DNA of 64,000 nt from Micromonospora sonchi (GCF_014646235.1 NZ_BMNB01000010.1:62001-126000); one strand, 5' to 3'. Shown: positions 42,559 to 50,385, numbered from the stretch's first letter. Program-made: numbers and translations. The notes: a model not told the origin generated them from the letters alone.

Positions 42559-43218
42559 ATGCGGCTAAACCGCATCATCATGGCAATCACGGTCGGACTG
42601 GCCGTGGTGGCTGTGCCGGCCGCAGCGGTGGCGGCGCAGCCGCAGCCGCAGCCGACACCCACACTCCCCGGTCCGCCACAGCCGTACCCGCCGGGTCCGG
42701 CCTCGCTGACGCTGAGCGACCCGAGTGTCTCCGTCGGCGAGACGGTGGACATCATCGGACGCAACTTCGGCCCGAACGAGACAGTGGACATGCTGATGGA
42801 ACGGCGCCCGTCGGATGGCGGCGGGGCGGGCGGCGGCGCCCCGAGCGGCGACCAGGACCCCGGATCCGACGACCGCGCCTCCGACACCAGCACCCTGACC
42901 GTCCGGACCGACTCGGGGGGCCAGTTCGTCCTGCCGTTCACGCCGCGGCGGGCCGGGGTGTACACCATCACCGCCACCGGCCGCACATCCGGTTTCAGCG
43001 CCTCCACCGAGCTGCGGGTGCTGCGCCGGCCGCACCCCACGCCGTCGCACCACAAGCCGCCACACCACAAGCCGCCGCACCACCTGCCGGTGACCGGCAC
43101 CAGCCTGGAGACGCCGATGAAGATCGGTGGCGGGCTCGTCGCGGCGGGCGCGCTCCTGCTGCTCGGCACCGGGCTGTGGCGTCGGCGCAACCGCGTCGGC
43201 GCGGGTGGCACCCACTGA
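42559..43218 (+). CDS. LPxTG-type sortase-anchored surface protein
   Basis: 219 residues. A signal peptide (MAITVGLAVVAVPAAAVAA) leads into a Gln/Pro-rich stretch and one Ig-like beta domain (SLTLSDPSVSVGETVDIIGRNFGPNE ... begins near residue 48). A His/Lys/Pro repeat (HHKPPHHKPPHH) is followed by the sorting signal LPVTG, a hydrophobic segment (GGGLVAAGALLLLGTGLW) and RRRNR tail. Sortase should link it to peptidoglycan. AGGAGG lies eight bases before the ATG. It shares a transcription unit with the DUF4012 gene. No sortase gene lies in the window. The His-rich spacer might bind metal. Confidence 0.9.
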   Translation: MRLNRIIMAITVGLAVVAVPAAAVAAQPQPQPTPTLPGPPQPYPPGPASLTLSDPSVSVGETVDIIGRNFGPNETVDMLMERRPSDGGGAGGGAPSGDQDPGSDDRASDTSTLTVRTDSGGQFVLPFTPRRAGVYTITATGRTSGFSASTELRVLRRPHPTPSHHKPPHHKPPHHLPVTGTSLETPMKIGGGLVAAGALLLLGTGLWRRRNRVGAGGTH

Positions 43219-43257
43219 CCCCAGCCCGCCGGGCAGGACCCGGCACGCACCGGGTGT

Positions 43258-43291
43258 GCGGTGCCCGCCGGATCGATCCGGCGGGCACCGC
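43258..43291 (+). terminator. perfect 34-bp palindrome, probable terminator
   Basis: Two 17-base perfect arms meet without a loop at GGATC/GATCC, forty bases after the LPxTG gene stop. In RNA it would form a hairpin by leaving the central bases unpaired. Confidence 0.7.
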
Positions 43292-43304
43292 CCAGCTCAT
43301 CCCA

Positions 43305-43365
43305 GTTGATCATGAGGTTGGCGGCAGTGTGGAGATCAACCACTGCCGCCAACCTCATGATCAAC
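43305..43365. repeat. long intergenic inverted repeat, 25-bp perfect arms
   Basis: Arms 43305-43329 (starting GTTGATCATGAGGTTGGCGG) and 43341-43365 are exact inverted copies with an 11-base spacer. The GTTGATCA-x-GA-x-GTT start is shared with the repeat at 19344. It lies 14 bases after another terminator-like palindrome and just upstream of the pirin promoter. Confidence 0.85.
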
Positions 43366-43376
43366 GCTGCGCGGGC

Positions 43377-43382
43377 GTAGAG
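43377..43382 (+). promoter_or_regulatory. -10 element of a leaderless promoter (TAGAGT)
   Basis: TAGAGT ends seven bases before the GTG at 43390; no ribosome-binding site is visible. Confidence 0.45.
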
Positions 43383-43389
43383 TTGGTGC

Positions 43390-44361
43390 GTGGAGCGTAC
43401 CGAGTCGATGCCCGCGCAGACCCGTCCGCCGGGTGTGGCCACCGCCGATCCGGGCAGTGTCCTGCTGCCCGGCCACGACGTGCCGCTGGGCCGCTACACC
43501 ACGGTGCGTCGGCTGCTGCCGCAGCGGACCCGCCGGATGGTCGGCGCCTGGTGCTTCGTGGACCACTTCGGCCCGGACGACGTGGCCGAGCGGCCGGGCA
43601 TGGAGGTGCCGCCGCATCCGCACACCGGCCTGCAGACGGTGACCTGGCTGCTCGACGGCGAGATCCTGCACCGCGACAGCCTCGGCAACGTCCAACCGAT
43701 CCGTCCCGGTCAGCTGAACGTGATGACCTCCGGCCACGGCATCGCGCACTCCGAGCGGTCCCCGGCCGAGCACCCGCCGCTGATGCACGGCGTGCAGCTG
43801 TGGGTGGCGCTGCCCGATCAGGCGCGGTCCGGCGCGGCGGCCTTCGCCCACCACGCCGAGCTGCCCCGCTGGCGCGACGGCGACCTCGGCGTGACCCTGC
43901 TGGTGGGCGAGTTCGGTGGCGAGCGCTCACCGGCCCAGGTGTACACACCGCTGCTCGGCGCGCAGCTGGACCTGGCGGGTGCCGATCCGGTCGGCCTGCC
44001 CCTGCGCCGCGACTTCGAGTACGCGCTGCTGGCCCTCGACGGCACCGCCGAGGTGGACGGTGTGCCGGTCGCGCCCGGGGCGCTGCTCTGGCTCGGCGCG
44101 GGCCGGGACGCGGTCACCGTGCGCGGCATCCCCGGCGCCCGGTTGCTGCTGCTCGGCGGCGCGCCCTTCGACGAACCCCTGGTGATGTGGTGGAACTTCG
44201 TCGGCCGCAGCCACGAGGAGATCGCCGTCGCCCGGGAGGACTGGATGGCCGGACGGCGCTTCGGCGTCGTCGCCGCCGACCCCGACCCGCCACTGCCCGC
44301 TCCCGCCCTGCCCTCCGTCCGGCTCAAGGCCCGGGACCGGGACGGCGGCCTGCGGGACTGA
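43390..44361 (+). CDS. pirin family protein
   Basis: 323 residues with two cupin domains. The N-terminal pirin cupin carries the metal-binding pattern PPHPHTGLQTVTWLLDGEILHRDS (H-x-H ... and later SGHGIAHSE), and the C-terminal pirin domain follows from about residue 180. Pirins are iron-binding proteins; some have quercetin 2,3-dioxygenase activity, others act in regulation. GTG start, probably leaderless. The role here cannot be narrowed further. Confidence 0.9.
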   Translation: MERTESMPAQTRPPGVATADPGSVLLPGHDVPLGRYTTVRRLLPQRTRRMVGAWCFVDHFGPDDVAERPGMEVPPHPHTGLQTVTWLLDGEILHRDSLGNVQPIRPGQLNVMTSGHGIAHSERSPAEHPPLMHGVQLWVALPDQARSGAAAFAHHAELPRWRDGDLGVTLLVGEFGGERSPAQVYTPLLGAQLDLAGADPVGLPLRRDFEYALLALDGTAEVDGVPVAPGALLWLGAGRDAVTVRGIPGARLLLLGGAPFDEPLVMWWNFVGRSHEEIAVAREDWMAGRRFGVVAADPDPPLPAPALPSVRLKARDRDGGLRD

Positions 44362-44411
44362 CCCGGACGGTGCGGCAGGCGTGACCGGCCCGGACGCGGG
44401 TAGTAGCCGGC

Positions 44412-45074
44412 ATGCCCACCGCCGTCTCCACCATTGAGGACAGGAAGCGTCTGGTACGCCGGCTCGCCGGCAGCGGCCGAGGCTTCGCCGAGCAGTACGG
44501 CTTCCGGGTCACCAACAACCCGTCCAGCCTGTTCCAACTGCTCTGCCTCGCGGTCCTGCTCGCCCGCCGGGGCGACTACCGACGCGCCCTGGACAGCGCC
44601 CACGCCCTGCCGGACGCCGGCTGGGACAGCGCGGCCCGGCTGTCCCGTTCGCTGCACGCCGATCGGGTCCGGGTGCTGCGCGACAGCGGTCAGCGCGGGG
44701 ACGTCGACGCTCTGGCCGACCTGCTCGGCGATCTCGCCCGCTGCGTGGTCGAACGCTATCGGGGCGACCTTCGGCGGCTGCGCTCGACGGCCGGTCATGA
44801 CCCGACCCGCGAGCGGGCGCTGCTCACCGAGCTGCCCGGAGTGGACGGCCAGTCGGTCGACCTGTTCCTGCGCGAGGTGCAGGCGTTGTGGGCGGAGGTC
44901 GCCCCTGTCGCCGACCGGCGGGCGCTCGCGGCGGCCCGTCGGCTCGGGCTGGGCCGCTCCGCCGAGGACCTGGCCGGGCTGGCCGGCAGCGGCGAATCGG
45001 AGCGACTCGCCTGGCTGGTCGGCGCGCTCGCTCGCGTTGATCTGGAGCGGCGGTACGCCGAACTGACCGGGTGA
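44412..45074 (+). CDS. endonuclease III-like HhH-GPD superfamily protein
   Basis: 220 residues. The helix-hairpin-helix is seen as LTELPGVDGQSVDLFLREV, followed by VADRRALAAARRLGL, which lines up with the VDTHVxRVxxRLGL of EndoIII and keeps the catalytic Asp. The catalytic Lys position of LPGVGxKTA is Gln here, and the four C-terminal iron-sulfur cysteines are missing. It may be a monofunctional glycosylase or a DNA-binding relic. TAGTAG five bases before the ATG might be a -10 for a leaderless message, but the match is weak. Confidence 0.75.
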   Translation: MPTAVSTIEDRKRLVRRLAGSGRGFAEQYGFRVTNNPSSLFQLLCLAVLLARRGDYRRALDSAHALPDAGWDSAARLSRSLHADRVRVLRDSGQRGDVDALADLLGDLARCVVERYRGDLRRLRSTAGHDPTRERALLTELPGVDGQSVDLFLREVQALWAEVAPVADRRALAAARRLGLGRSAEDLAGLAGSGESERLAWLVGALARVDLERRYAELTG

Positions 45075-45291
45075 GACGTTTGTTTGCCACCCCTTGGCCG
45101 TTCGGCTGATGGCGTGTCGTATGATGATCACAGTAACAGCGGCTGCCCGGTTCGGGCCGGCCGTGGGCCGCCTGGTGGTCGCAACCCGGTTCGGGGTGCC
45201 ACACCACCAGGGCAGGTGGTTGCTGAGTGGCGCCCCCGGTCGCGGTTCGCGGCCGGGGCGTCCGCCATCGTTGGCCTGGGCCGCCGGCCCG
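45075..45291. other. intergenic region, nothing recognised
   Basis: About 217 bases between the EndoIII-like gene and the convergent DUF2795 gene. A short lower-GC stretch (TATGATGATCACAGTAACAG) sits near 45120. No coding, RNA or terminator signal stands out. Confidence 0.4.
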
Positions 45292-45564
45292 TCAGATGCT
45301 GCGAATGTGCTCCGACACCCGCTGGTGCCGTTTGTCCCGGGCTCGTGCGGCGTGTTGCGCGTCGGTCACCTCGGGGGCGGCCTCGATGCCGGCCGACCGG
45401 GCCACCTCGGCGCCGTTGGCGTAGTCGACCGGCGGCAGTTTGCGCAGGGCGCGCAGCACGTCCGGCGGGGCTTGCGCACGTTCGGCCTCGCGTACCACGT
45501 CGTCCTTCCCGGCGGGGTAGTCCAGGCTGGACAGGTACTTCAGGACCTCGTTGTAACTCGCCAT
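45292..45564 (-). CDS. DUF2795 domain-containing protein
   Basis: 90 residues. The DUF2795 core (LKYLSSLDYPAGKDDVVREAE, APPDVLRALRKLPPVDYANGAEV) occupies most of the protein, followed by a basic tail. This small helical domain is common and often duplicated in actinobacteria, and its function is unknown. Start at ATG 45564 with GGGAGGAG eight bases upstream. It is divergent from the DUF2267 gene with 143 bases between, a pairing that may be co-regulated. Confidence 0.85.
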   Translation of the reverse strand: MASYNEVLKYLSSLDYPAGKDDVVREAERAQAPPDVLRALRKLPPVDYANGAEVARSAGIEAAPEVTDAQHAARARDKRHQRVSEHIRSI

Positions 45565-45707
45565 GGTGTCGGCTCCTCCCGGCTTCGATCCGGCCACGAC
45601 CGGGCGCGGTTACCCACCCAAACACCCGTCACGCGCCACCGGCCCGGGAAACCCGGCACCGTTTCCGGCCCGGTGCGCCGGGTAACCGCCCCCGGAGGGG
45701 GTACGGG

Positions 45708-46118
45708 ATGGACTACGACACCTTCGTCGACCAGGTCGCCCGACGAACCGGTACATCGTCGCAGCGGGCGGTGGAACTGATCCGGGCGACGCTGGCGACT
45801 CTCGCCGAGCGGCTGACCGGCGGCGAGGTGCTGGACCTCGCGGTCCAGTTGCCCGAGCCGCTGCGACCGCCACTGCGGCCGACGCCGGACACCGAGGCGG
45901 CGCAGCGGTTCGGCGCGGCCGAGTTCGTGGCGCGGGTGGCTCTTCGGAGCAGCGTCGAGGAGCCCGCCGCCCGCGACGTCACCGGCGCGGTCTTCACCAC
46001 CCTGCGCGAGGCGGTCACCGGTGGCGAGTTCGACGAACTGGTGGTCCGGCTACCGCGCGACTACCGTGACCTGGTCGAGCCGGCCCTGGCACCCGGTGCG
46101 GCGTTGCGCCGTCGCTGA
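45708..46118 (+). CDS. DUF2267 domain-containing protein
   Basis: 136 residues forming two similar helical halves (MDYDTFVDQVARRTGTSSQRAVELIRATLATLAERLTGGE... begins half one; FVARVALRSSVEEPAARDVTGAVFTTLREAVTGGE half two). This internal duplication is the DUF2267 pattern. No enzymatic motif is seen. The window encodes a second DUF2267 protein at 51723-52703. ATG at 45708 after a GGAGGGGGTAC purine-rich site. Confidence 0.85.
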   Translation: MDYDTFVDQVARRTGTSSQRAVELIRATLATLAERLTGGEVLDLAVQLPEPLRPPLRPTPDTEAAQRFGAAEFVARVALRSSVEEPAARDVTGAVFTTLREAVTGGEFDELVVRLPRDYRDLVEPALAPGAALRRR

Positions 46119-46177
46119 AGGCCGTACCTGCCCACGCGGCGGAACGCCGTGCGCTTGCGCCCACCGCCGAAGGAAGC

Positions 46178-47356
46178 TCAGCCGACCGCGCCCGCGGACC
46201 GCAACTCCGCCACCTTCTCCGGGTGGTAGCCGAGTTCGGCGAGCACCTCGTCGGTGTGCTCGCCGGGCCACGGTGGCGGCCGGCGCAGCGACGCCGGGGT
46301 GCGGGAGAACCGGGGTGCCGGTGCCGGCTGGACGACGCCGTCGCGGACCACGAAGGTGCCCCGCGCGGCCAGGTGCGGATCGTCCGGTGCCTCCTGCCAG
46401 TTCAGCACCGGTGCCACGCAGGCGTCGGATTCGGTGAGCAGGGCCGCCCACTCGTCGCGCGAGCGGGTGCGGAACAGTCGCCCCCAGGCCGCGCGCAACG
46501 CCGGCCAGTTCGCCGGGTCGGTGCGATCGAGCGCCTCGTCGGATGGCAGCGGGAAACCGGTGCGTCGGACCAGTTCGTCGTAGAACTTCGGCTCCAGCGC
46601 GCCGACCGCGATGAACCGTCCGTCGGCGCACTCGTACGTGTCGTAGAACGGGGCACCGCCGTCGAGCAGGTTCACCCCGCGCGGGTCCTGCCACATGCCG
46701 AGCCGCCGCAGCGCGTGGATCTGGGTGCTGAGCACCGCCACGCCGTCCACGATCGCCGCGTCGACCACCTGCCCGGTCGCGCCCACGCGCACCGCGTACA
46801 GGGCGGAGACGATGCCCAGGGCCAGCATCATCCCGCCGCCGCCGAAATCGCCGAGCAGGTTCAGCGGTGGGACCGGCGGTTGCCCGGCCCGCCCGATCCC
46901 GTGCAGGGCACCGGTCACGGCCAGGTAGTCGACGTCGTGCCCGGCGTGCGGCGCGTATGGACCGTGCTGCCCCCAACCGGTCATCCGACCATAGACCAAC
47001 CCGGGGTTGGTCGCGTGGCAGTCGGTCGGGCCGAGGCCGAGCCGCTCGGTCACCCCGGGCCGGAAGCCCTCGATCAGCGCGTCCGCTGCGCCGACCAGCG
47101 CCAGCACCACCTCCCGGCCGCCGGCCGACTTCAGGTCCACCCCGATCGAGCGGCGACCCCGGTTCAGCAGGTCCGGGTGCGGCGTGCCGAAGGCGTCGGT
47201 GGCGACGTCGGTCACCCGATCCACCCGGATCACGTCGGCGCCGAGGTCGGCCAGCATCATCGCGGCGAACGGACCCGGACCGATCCCGGCCAGCTCGACG
47301 ACGCGTACGCCGGCCAGCGGGCCGACAGGCTGATCTGCGGTCACGGGGAGCACCAT
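46178..47356 (-). CDS. alpha-methylacyl-CoA racemase (CaiB/BaiF family)
   Basis: 392 residues. The family opening (LAGVRVVELAGIGPGPFAAMMLADLGADVIRVDR starts near residue 13) is clear. The residues used by mycobacterial MCR are in place: His in GHDVDYLA, Asp in LLGDFGGGG and Glu in VGALEPKFYDEL. It interconverts R and S 2-methylacyl-CoA in branched fatty acid or sterol breakdown. Related CoA-transferases have a different Asp context, so racemase is preferred. ATG at 47356 or a GTG five codons later. Confidence 0.9.
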   Translation of the reverse strand: MVLPVTADQPVGPLAGVRVVELAGIGPGPFAAMMLADLGADVIRVDRVTDVATDAFGTPHPDLLNRGRRSIGVDLKSAGGREVVLALVGAADALIEGFRPGVTERLGLGPTDCHATNPGLVYGRMTGWGQHGPYAPHAGHDVDYLAVTGALHGIGRAGQPPVPPLNLLGDFGGGGMMLALGIVSALYAVRVGATGQVVDAAIVDGVAVLSTQIHALRRLGMWQDPRGVNLLDGGAPFYDTYECADGRFIAVGALEPKFYDELVRRTGFPLPSDEALDRTDPANWPALRAAWGRLFRTRSRDEWAALLTESDACVAPVLNWQEAPDDPHLAARGTFVVRDGVVQPAPAPRFSRTPASLRRPPPWPGEHTDEVLAELGYHPEKVAELRSAGAVG

Positions 47357-47418
47357 AGGTGCCGCGGTCGACTCTCCGATACCCGCGCCCCCGCATGGCG
47401 GGCCGGATTCGGCTGCCC

Positions 47419-47424
47419 TAACCT
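47419..47424 (+). promoter_or_regulatory. -10 element of the riboswitch/terC transcript (TAACCT)
   Basis: TAACCT ends eight bases before the riboswitch P1 stem, the same spacing as in the GDT1 riboswitch promoter at 34103-34108. Confidence 0.45.
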
Positions 47425-47432
47425 AAGCACCA

Positions 47433-47529
47433 CGAGGGGAGTACTTCCCACGAACCATACCGGTCAGTACGGCGCGCCCGGAGTGCGCCTCGGGTGGTTG
47501 CCCGCGAAACGCGGGTGAAGGAGACCTCG
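47433..47529 (+). ncRNA. yybP-ykoY manganese riboswitch (copy 2)
   Basis: CGAGGGGAGTAC at the 5' end and GAAGGAGACCTCG at the 3' end pair as P1 (CGAGG with CCTCG) and carry the class signatures GGGGAGTA and GAGACC. The internal CCATACCGGTC segment corresponds to GACATACTGG in copy 1. The middle (47465-47515) folds into GC-rich stems, including CCCGCGAAACGCGGG. It lies upstream of a TerC gene, a known context of this Mn2+-sensing class. Confidence 0.85.
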
Positions 47530-47549
47530 AACATGCCACGGTGTTCGAG
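47526..47549 (+). promoter_or_regulatory. riboswitch expression-platform hairpin masking the terC ribosome site
   Basis: CTCGAACA (47526-47533) pairs perfectly with TGTTCGAG (47542-47549). The 5' arm reuses CTCG of riboswitch P1, and the 3' arm runs into the GAGGAGG ribosome site (47547-47553). Forming P1 with Mn2+ should free the ribosome site, so this looks like a translational ON switch. Confidence 0.65.
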
Positions 47550-47557
47550 GAGGCTCC

Positions 47558-48571
47558 ATGTCCGATTTCACTGTCGCGGCCCGGCTGCAGTCGGTGGGTA
47601 CGCCGTCGCTCTGGGCGATCACCATCGCCGGTGTGATCGCGCTGCTGGTCCTGGATTTCCTGGTGACGCGTCGCCCGCACGAGGTGAAACTCAAGGAAGC
47701 GCTCGGCTGGTCGGCGTTCTACATAGCCCTGCCGCTGGCCTTCGGCGCCTGGGTCTGGTCCGAGTTCGGCTCGGAACGGGGCTTCGAGTACCTCACCGGG
47801 TACCTGGTCGAGAAGTCGCTGTCGGTCGACAACCTCTTCGTCTTCATGCTGCTGCTGGCCGCCTTCGCGGTGCCGAGCGTGCTGGCCCAGCGGGTGCTGC
47901 TGTTCGGCATCACCGGCGCGCTGGTGCTGCGTGGTGTCTTCATCGCCCTGGGCGCGGCGGCGTTGCAGACCCTCGACTTCGCCTTCCTGATCTTCGCGCT
48001 GATCCTGCTCTTGACCGCGGCCAAGCTGCTGCGCGACGCCTTCACCGGTCACGAGCAGTCGGTCGACATCGGCACCATGCGCTCGGTGCGCCTGCTGCGC
48101 CGCTTCATGCCGGTGGTCAACGAGTACCACGACACGAGGATGACCGTCCGGGTCGACGGACGCCGGGCGCTGACGCCGCTGGCGTTGGTGGTGGTGGCGG
48201 TGCTCGCCACCGACGTGGTCTTCGCCGTCGACTCGGTGCCGGCCGTCTACGGCATCACCGAGGATCCGTACCTCGTCTTCGCCACCAACGCCTTCGCCCT
48301 GCTGGGCCTGCGGGCGCTCTACTTCGTGCTGCACGCGGCGCTGAGCCGGCTGGTGCACCTCACCTACGGCCTGGCCATCATCCTGGCCTTCATCGGCGTC
48401 AAGCTCGGCCTGCACTGGGCGCACGGCATCTGGGAGGGCGTCCCGCAGATCCCCACCGTGGCCTCGCTTCTGGTCATCGTCGGCGTGCTGACCGTGGTCA
48501 CCATCACCAGCCTGCGCGCCACCCGCAACGTCGTGCCGGGCTCCAAGGAAGTCGTCACCGAACGGCGGTGA
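47558..48571 (+). CDS. TerC family integral membrane protein (probable Mn2+ exporter)
   Basis: 337 residues with about nine membrane segments. The TerC signatures SLSVDNLFVF and ATDVVFAVDSVPAV, with the two membrane-embedded Asp pairs, are present. TerC/Alx proteins export Mn2+ or help metallate exported proteins; the older tellurite-resistance label reflects discovery history. The upstream yybP-ykoY riboswitch argues for Mn2+ homeostasis. The ribosome site GAGGAGG is inside the riboswitch switch hairpin. Confidence 0.94.
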   Translation: MSDFTVAARLQSVGTPSLWAITIAGVIALLVLDFLVTRRPHEVKLKEALGWSAFYIALPLAFGAWVWSEFGSERGFEYLTGYLVEKSLSVDNLFVFMLLLAAFAVPSVLAQRVLLFGITGALVLRGVFIALGAAALQTLDFAFLIFALILLLTAAKLLRDAFTGHEQSVDIGTMRSVRLLRRFMPVVNEYHDTRMTVRVDGRRALTPLALVVVAVLATDVVFAVDSVPAVYGITEDPYLVFATNAFALLGLRALYFVLHAALSRLVHLTYGLAIILAFIGVKLGLHWAHGIWEGVPQIPTVASLLVIVGVLTVVTITSLRATRNVVPGSKEVVTERR

Positions 48572-48616
48572 GCGCTCGCCCGACCGGTCCGTCGACGGAC
48601 CTTCGGCCGAAGCGGC

Positions 48617-49249
48617 GTGCCGCGAAGTCCGACATGGTACGAATTGGCGGTGGGCATCGTCACACCGGGCTTCGCGGGCCGGCCCCGTTCCGGGGCGCCG
48701 GAGCTGCCGCCCGGGCAGTACCTCACCCCGGACTTTCCCGTCCTCTCCGCCGGCCCGACGCCCCGGGTGCCGCAGGAGAGCTGGGAGTTCGTCATCACCA
48801 CCGAGACCGGCGTCGAACACCGGTGGAGCTGGGCGCAGATGATGGCCCTGCCGCAGGAGGCGCCGACCGTCGACATCCACTGCGTGACCCGGTGGTCGAA
48901 GCTCGGCACCAGGTGGCAGGGCGTGTCCCTGGACACCCTGCTCGACGGGGTCGATACCGCCGCCGGATACGTCCTGGCCCACTCCTACGGCGGGTACACC
49001 ACCAACCTGCCGCTGGACGACCTGCGCGCCGGGCAGGCCTGGCTGGTGCACAGCTACGACGGTGCGGACCTGCCCGCCGAACACGGCGGCCCGGCCCGGC
49101 TGCTGGTGCCGCACCTGTACTTCTGGAAGTCGGCCAAGTGGGTGCGCGGCATCCGGCTGGGTCTGGAGGACACCCCGGGGTTCTGGGAGACCGCCGGCTA
49201 CCACGACTACGGTGATCCGTGGCGTGAGCAGCGGTACCAGGGCGATTGA
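48617..49249 (+). CDS. sulfite oxidase-like molybdopterin-dependent oxidoreductase
   Basis: 210 residues, a single SUOX/YedY molybdopterin fold without the dimerisation or haem domains and without a signal peptide. The Mo-ligating Cys is in DIHCVTRWSKLGTRW (about residue 98), and the molybdopterin contacts LLVPHLYFWKSAKWVRGI follow the MsrP/YedY pattern. The substrate is unknown; protein methionine sulfoxide or S-/N-oxides are possibilities from relatives. Start GTG 48617. It heads a three-gene operon with a flavin reductase and a zinc-ribbon protein. Confidence 0.88.
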   Translation: MPRSPTWYELAVGIVTPGFAGRPRSGAPELPPGQYLTPDFPVLSAGPTPRVPQESWEFVITTETGVEHRWSWAQMMALPQEAPTVDIHCVTRWSKLGTRWQGVSLDTLLDGVDTAAGYVLAHSYGGYTTNLPLDDLRAGQAWLVHSYDGADLPAEHGGPARLLVPHLYFWKSAKWVRGIRLGLEDTPGFWETAGYHDYGDPWREQRYQGD

Positions 49250-49257
49250 CCGGGCGC

Positions 49258-49980
49258 ATGAGCTGGCAGCCGGCCCGGTTGGTGCATCGCCGGGTCGAGA
49301 CGCCGACCGCGCAGACCCTGGTGCTCCAGGTGCCGGGCTGGGCGGCCCACCTGCCCGGCCAGCACGTCGACATCCGACTCACCGCGTCCGACGGGTACCA
49401 GGCCGCCCGGTCGTATTCGCTCGCGGCCCCGGCCGACGGCGACCGGGTCGAGGTGACCGTGCAGCGGGTGCCCGACGGCGAGGTGTCGCCGTTCCTGGTC
49501 GAGGGCTACCGCGAGGGCGACCCGGTCGAGGTTCGGGGCCCGATCGGCGGCTGGTTCATCTGGCGGCCGGCGCAGACCGAACCGGTGCTGCTGGTCGCCG
49601 GCGGATCGGGCGTGGTCCCGCTGATGGCCATGATCCGGGCCCGCCGGGCGGCCGGCAACCGGGTCCCGTTCCGGCTGATCTACTCCGTCCGCACGCCGTC
49701 GGACGTGTTCTACGCCGAGGAGTTGCGCCATCGGGTCCGCGACGACGCCGGGCTCGACGTGGCGTACGTCTACACCCGCGAGACACCCGAGGGGTGGCGC
49801 GGCGAGCCGCACCGGGTCGGACTCGCCGACGTCAGCGCCCACGGCTGGCCGCCGAACCTGGAGCCCGTGGCCTACATCTGCGGCCCGACCGGGTTCGTCG
49901 AGGCGGTGTCCGACCTGCTCGTCGGGCTGGGGCACCCGGCCGGGCGGGTGCGTACCGAACGTTTCGGCCCGACCGGTTGA
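49258..49980 (+). CDS. FAD/NAD(P)-binding ferredoxin reductase-like protein
   Basis: 240 residues. The FAD-binding barrel has RSYSLAAP (R-x-Y-S), and the pyridine nucleotide domain has AGGSGVVPLMAMIR and YICGPTGFVEAV. No 2Fe-2S domain is attached. It would pass electrons from NAD(P)H to a partner, most simply the molybdoenzyme encoded just before. ATG at 49258; a TTG at 49246 overlapping the upstream stop is less likely. The zinc-ribbon gene follows after 12 bases. Confidence 0.87.
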   Translation: MSWQPARLVHRRVETPTAQTLVLQVPGWAAHLPGQHVDIRLTASDGYQAARSYSLAAPADGDRVEVTVQRVPDGEVSPFLVEGYREGDPVEVRGPIGGWFIWRPAQTEPVLLVAGGSGVVPLMAMIRARRAAGNRVPFRLIYSVRTPSDVFYAEELRHRVRDDAGLDVAYVYTRETPEGWRGEPHRVGLADVSAHGWPPNLEPVAYICGPTGFVEAVSDLLVGLGHPAGRVRTERFGPTG

Positions 49981-49992
49981 GAGGAGAGGCGG

Positions 49993-50280
49993 ATGACCGA
50001 GCTGCCGTACCTGGACGGCAACATGCTCGACGGCCCGCTGGGGGAGATGTTCGCCGTCGACCTGAGCACCGCCACCGGCCGCTGCGCGCACTGCGGCACC
50101 GCCGGGCCGGTGGCGGGGCTGCGGGTCTACTCGCAGGCACCCGGACTGGTCGCGCGGTGCCCGATCTGCGTCGAGGTGATGATGCGGATGGTCCGCGCGC
50201 CCGACCGCGCCTGGTTGGACCTGCGCGGCACCACGTACCTGCGGTTCCCGATGCCGCTCGACCGGCCACCGGGCCTTTGA
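49993..50280 (+). CDS. zinc-ribbon protein (DUF6510-like)
   Basis: 95 residues. Two CxxC pairs, CAHC (about residues 31-34) and CPIC (about 54-57), form a zinc or iron ribbon. The N-terminus (LDGNMLDGPLGEMF) and C-terminus (RGTTYLRFPMP) are characteristic of a small actinobacterial family that I associate with DUF6510. It is third in the operon with the molybdoenzyme and flavin reductase, so it might be a structural or electron-transfer partner; that is inference. GAGAGGAGAGGCGG precedes the ATG. Confidence 0.8.
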   Translation: MTELPYLDGNMLDGPLGEMFAVDLSTATGRCAHCGTAGPVAGLRVYSQAPGLVARCPICVEVMMRMVRAPDRAWLDLRGTTYLRFPMPLDRPPGL

Positions 50281-50385
50281 CCACCCCGTCCGGCGCCCGC
50301 GTCACCCGCCGTCGCGGCAACGGTCTGCGGCGTCCCCGGAGCCGTCCGGACGTTTGCCCTGCCTGGGGGCGGGAACCGGGCCGGA

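Noticed and set aside
47408..47426. Possible DtxR/IdeR iron box (TTCGGCTGCCCTAACCTAA) upstream of terC
   Set aside because: Only 14 of 19 positions match the palindromic consensus and just one half is good. The CTAACCT part is explained by the -10 box of the riboswitch promoter.
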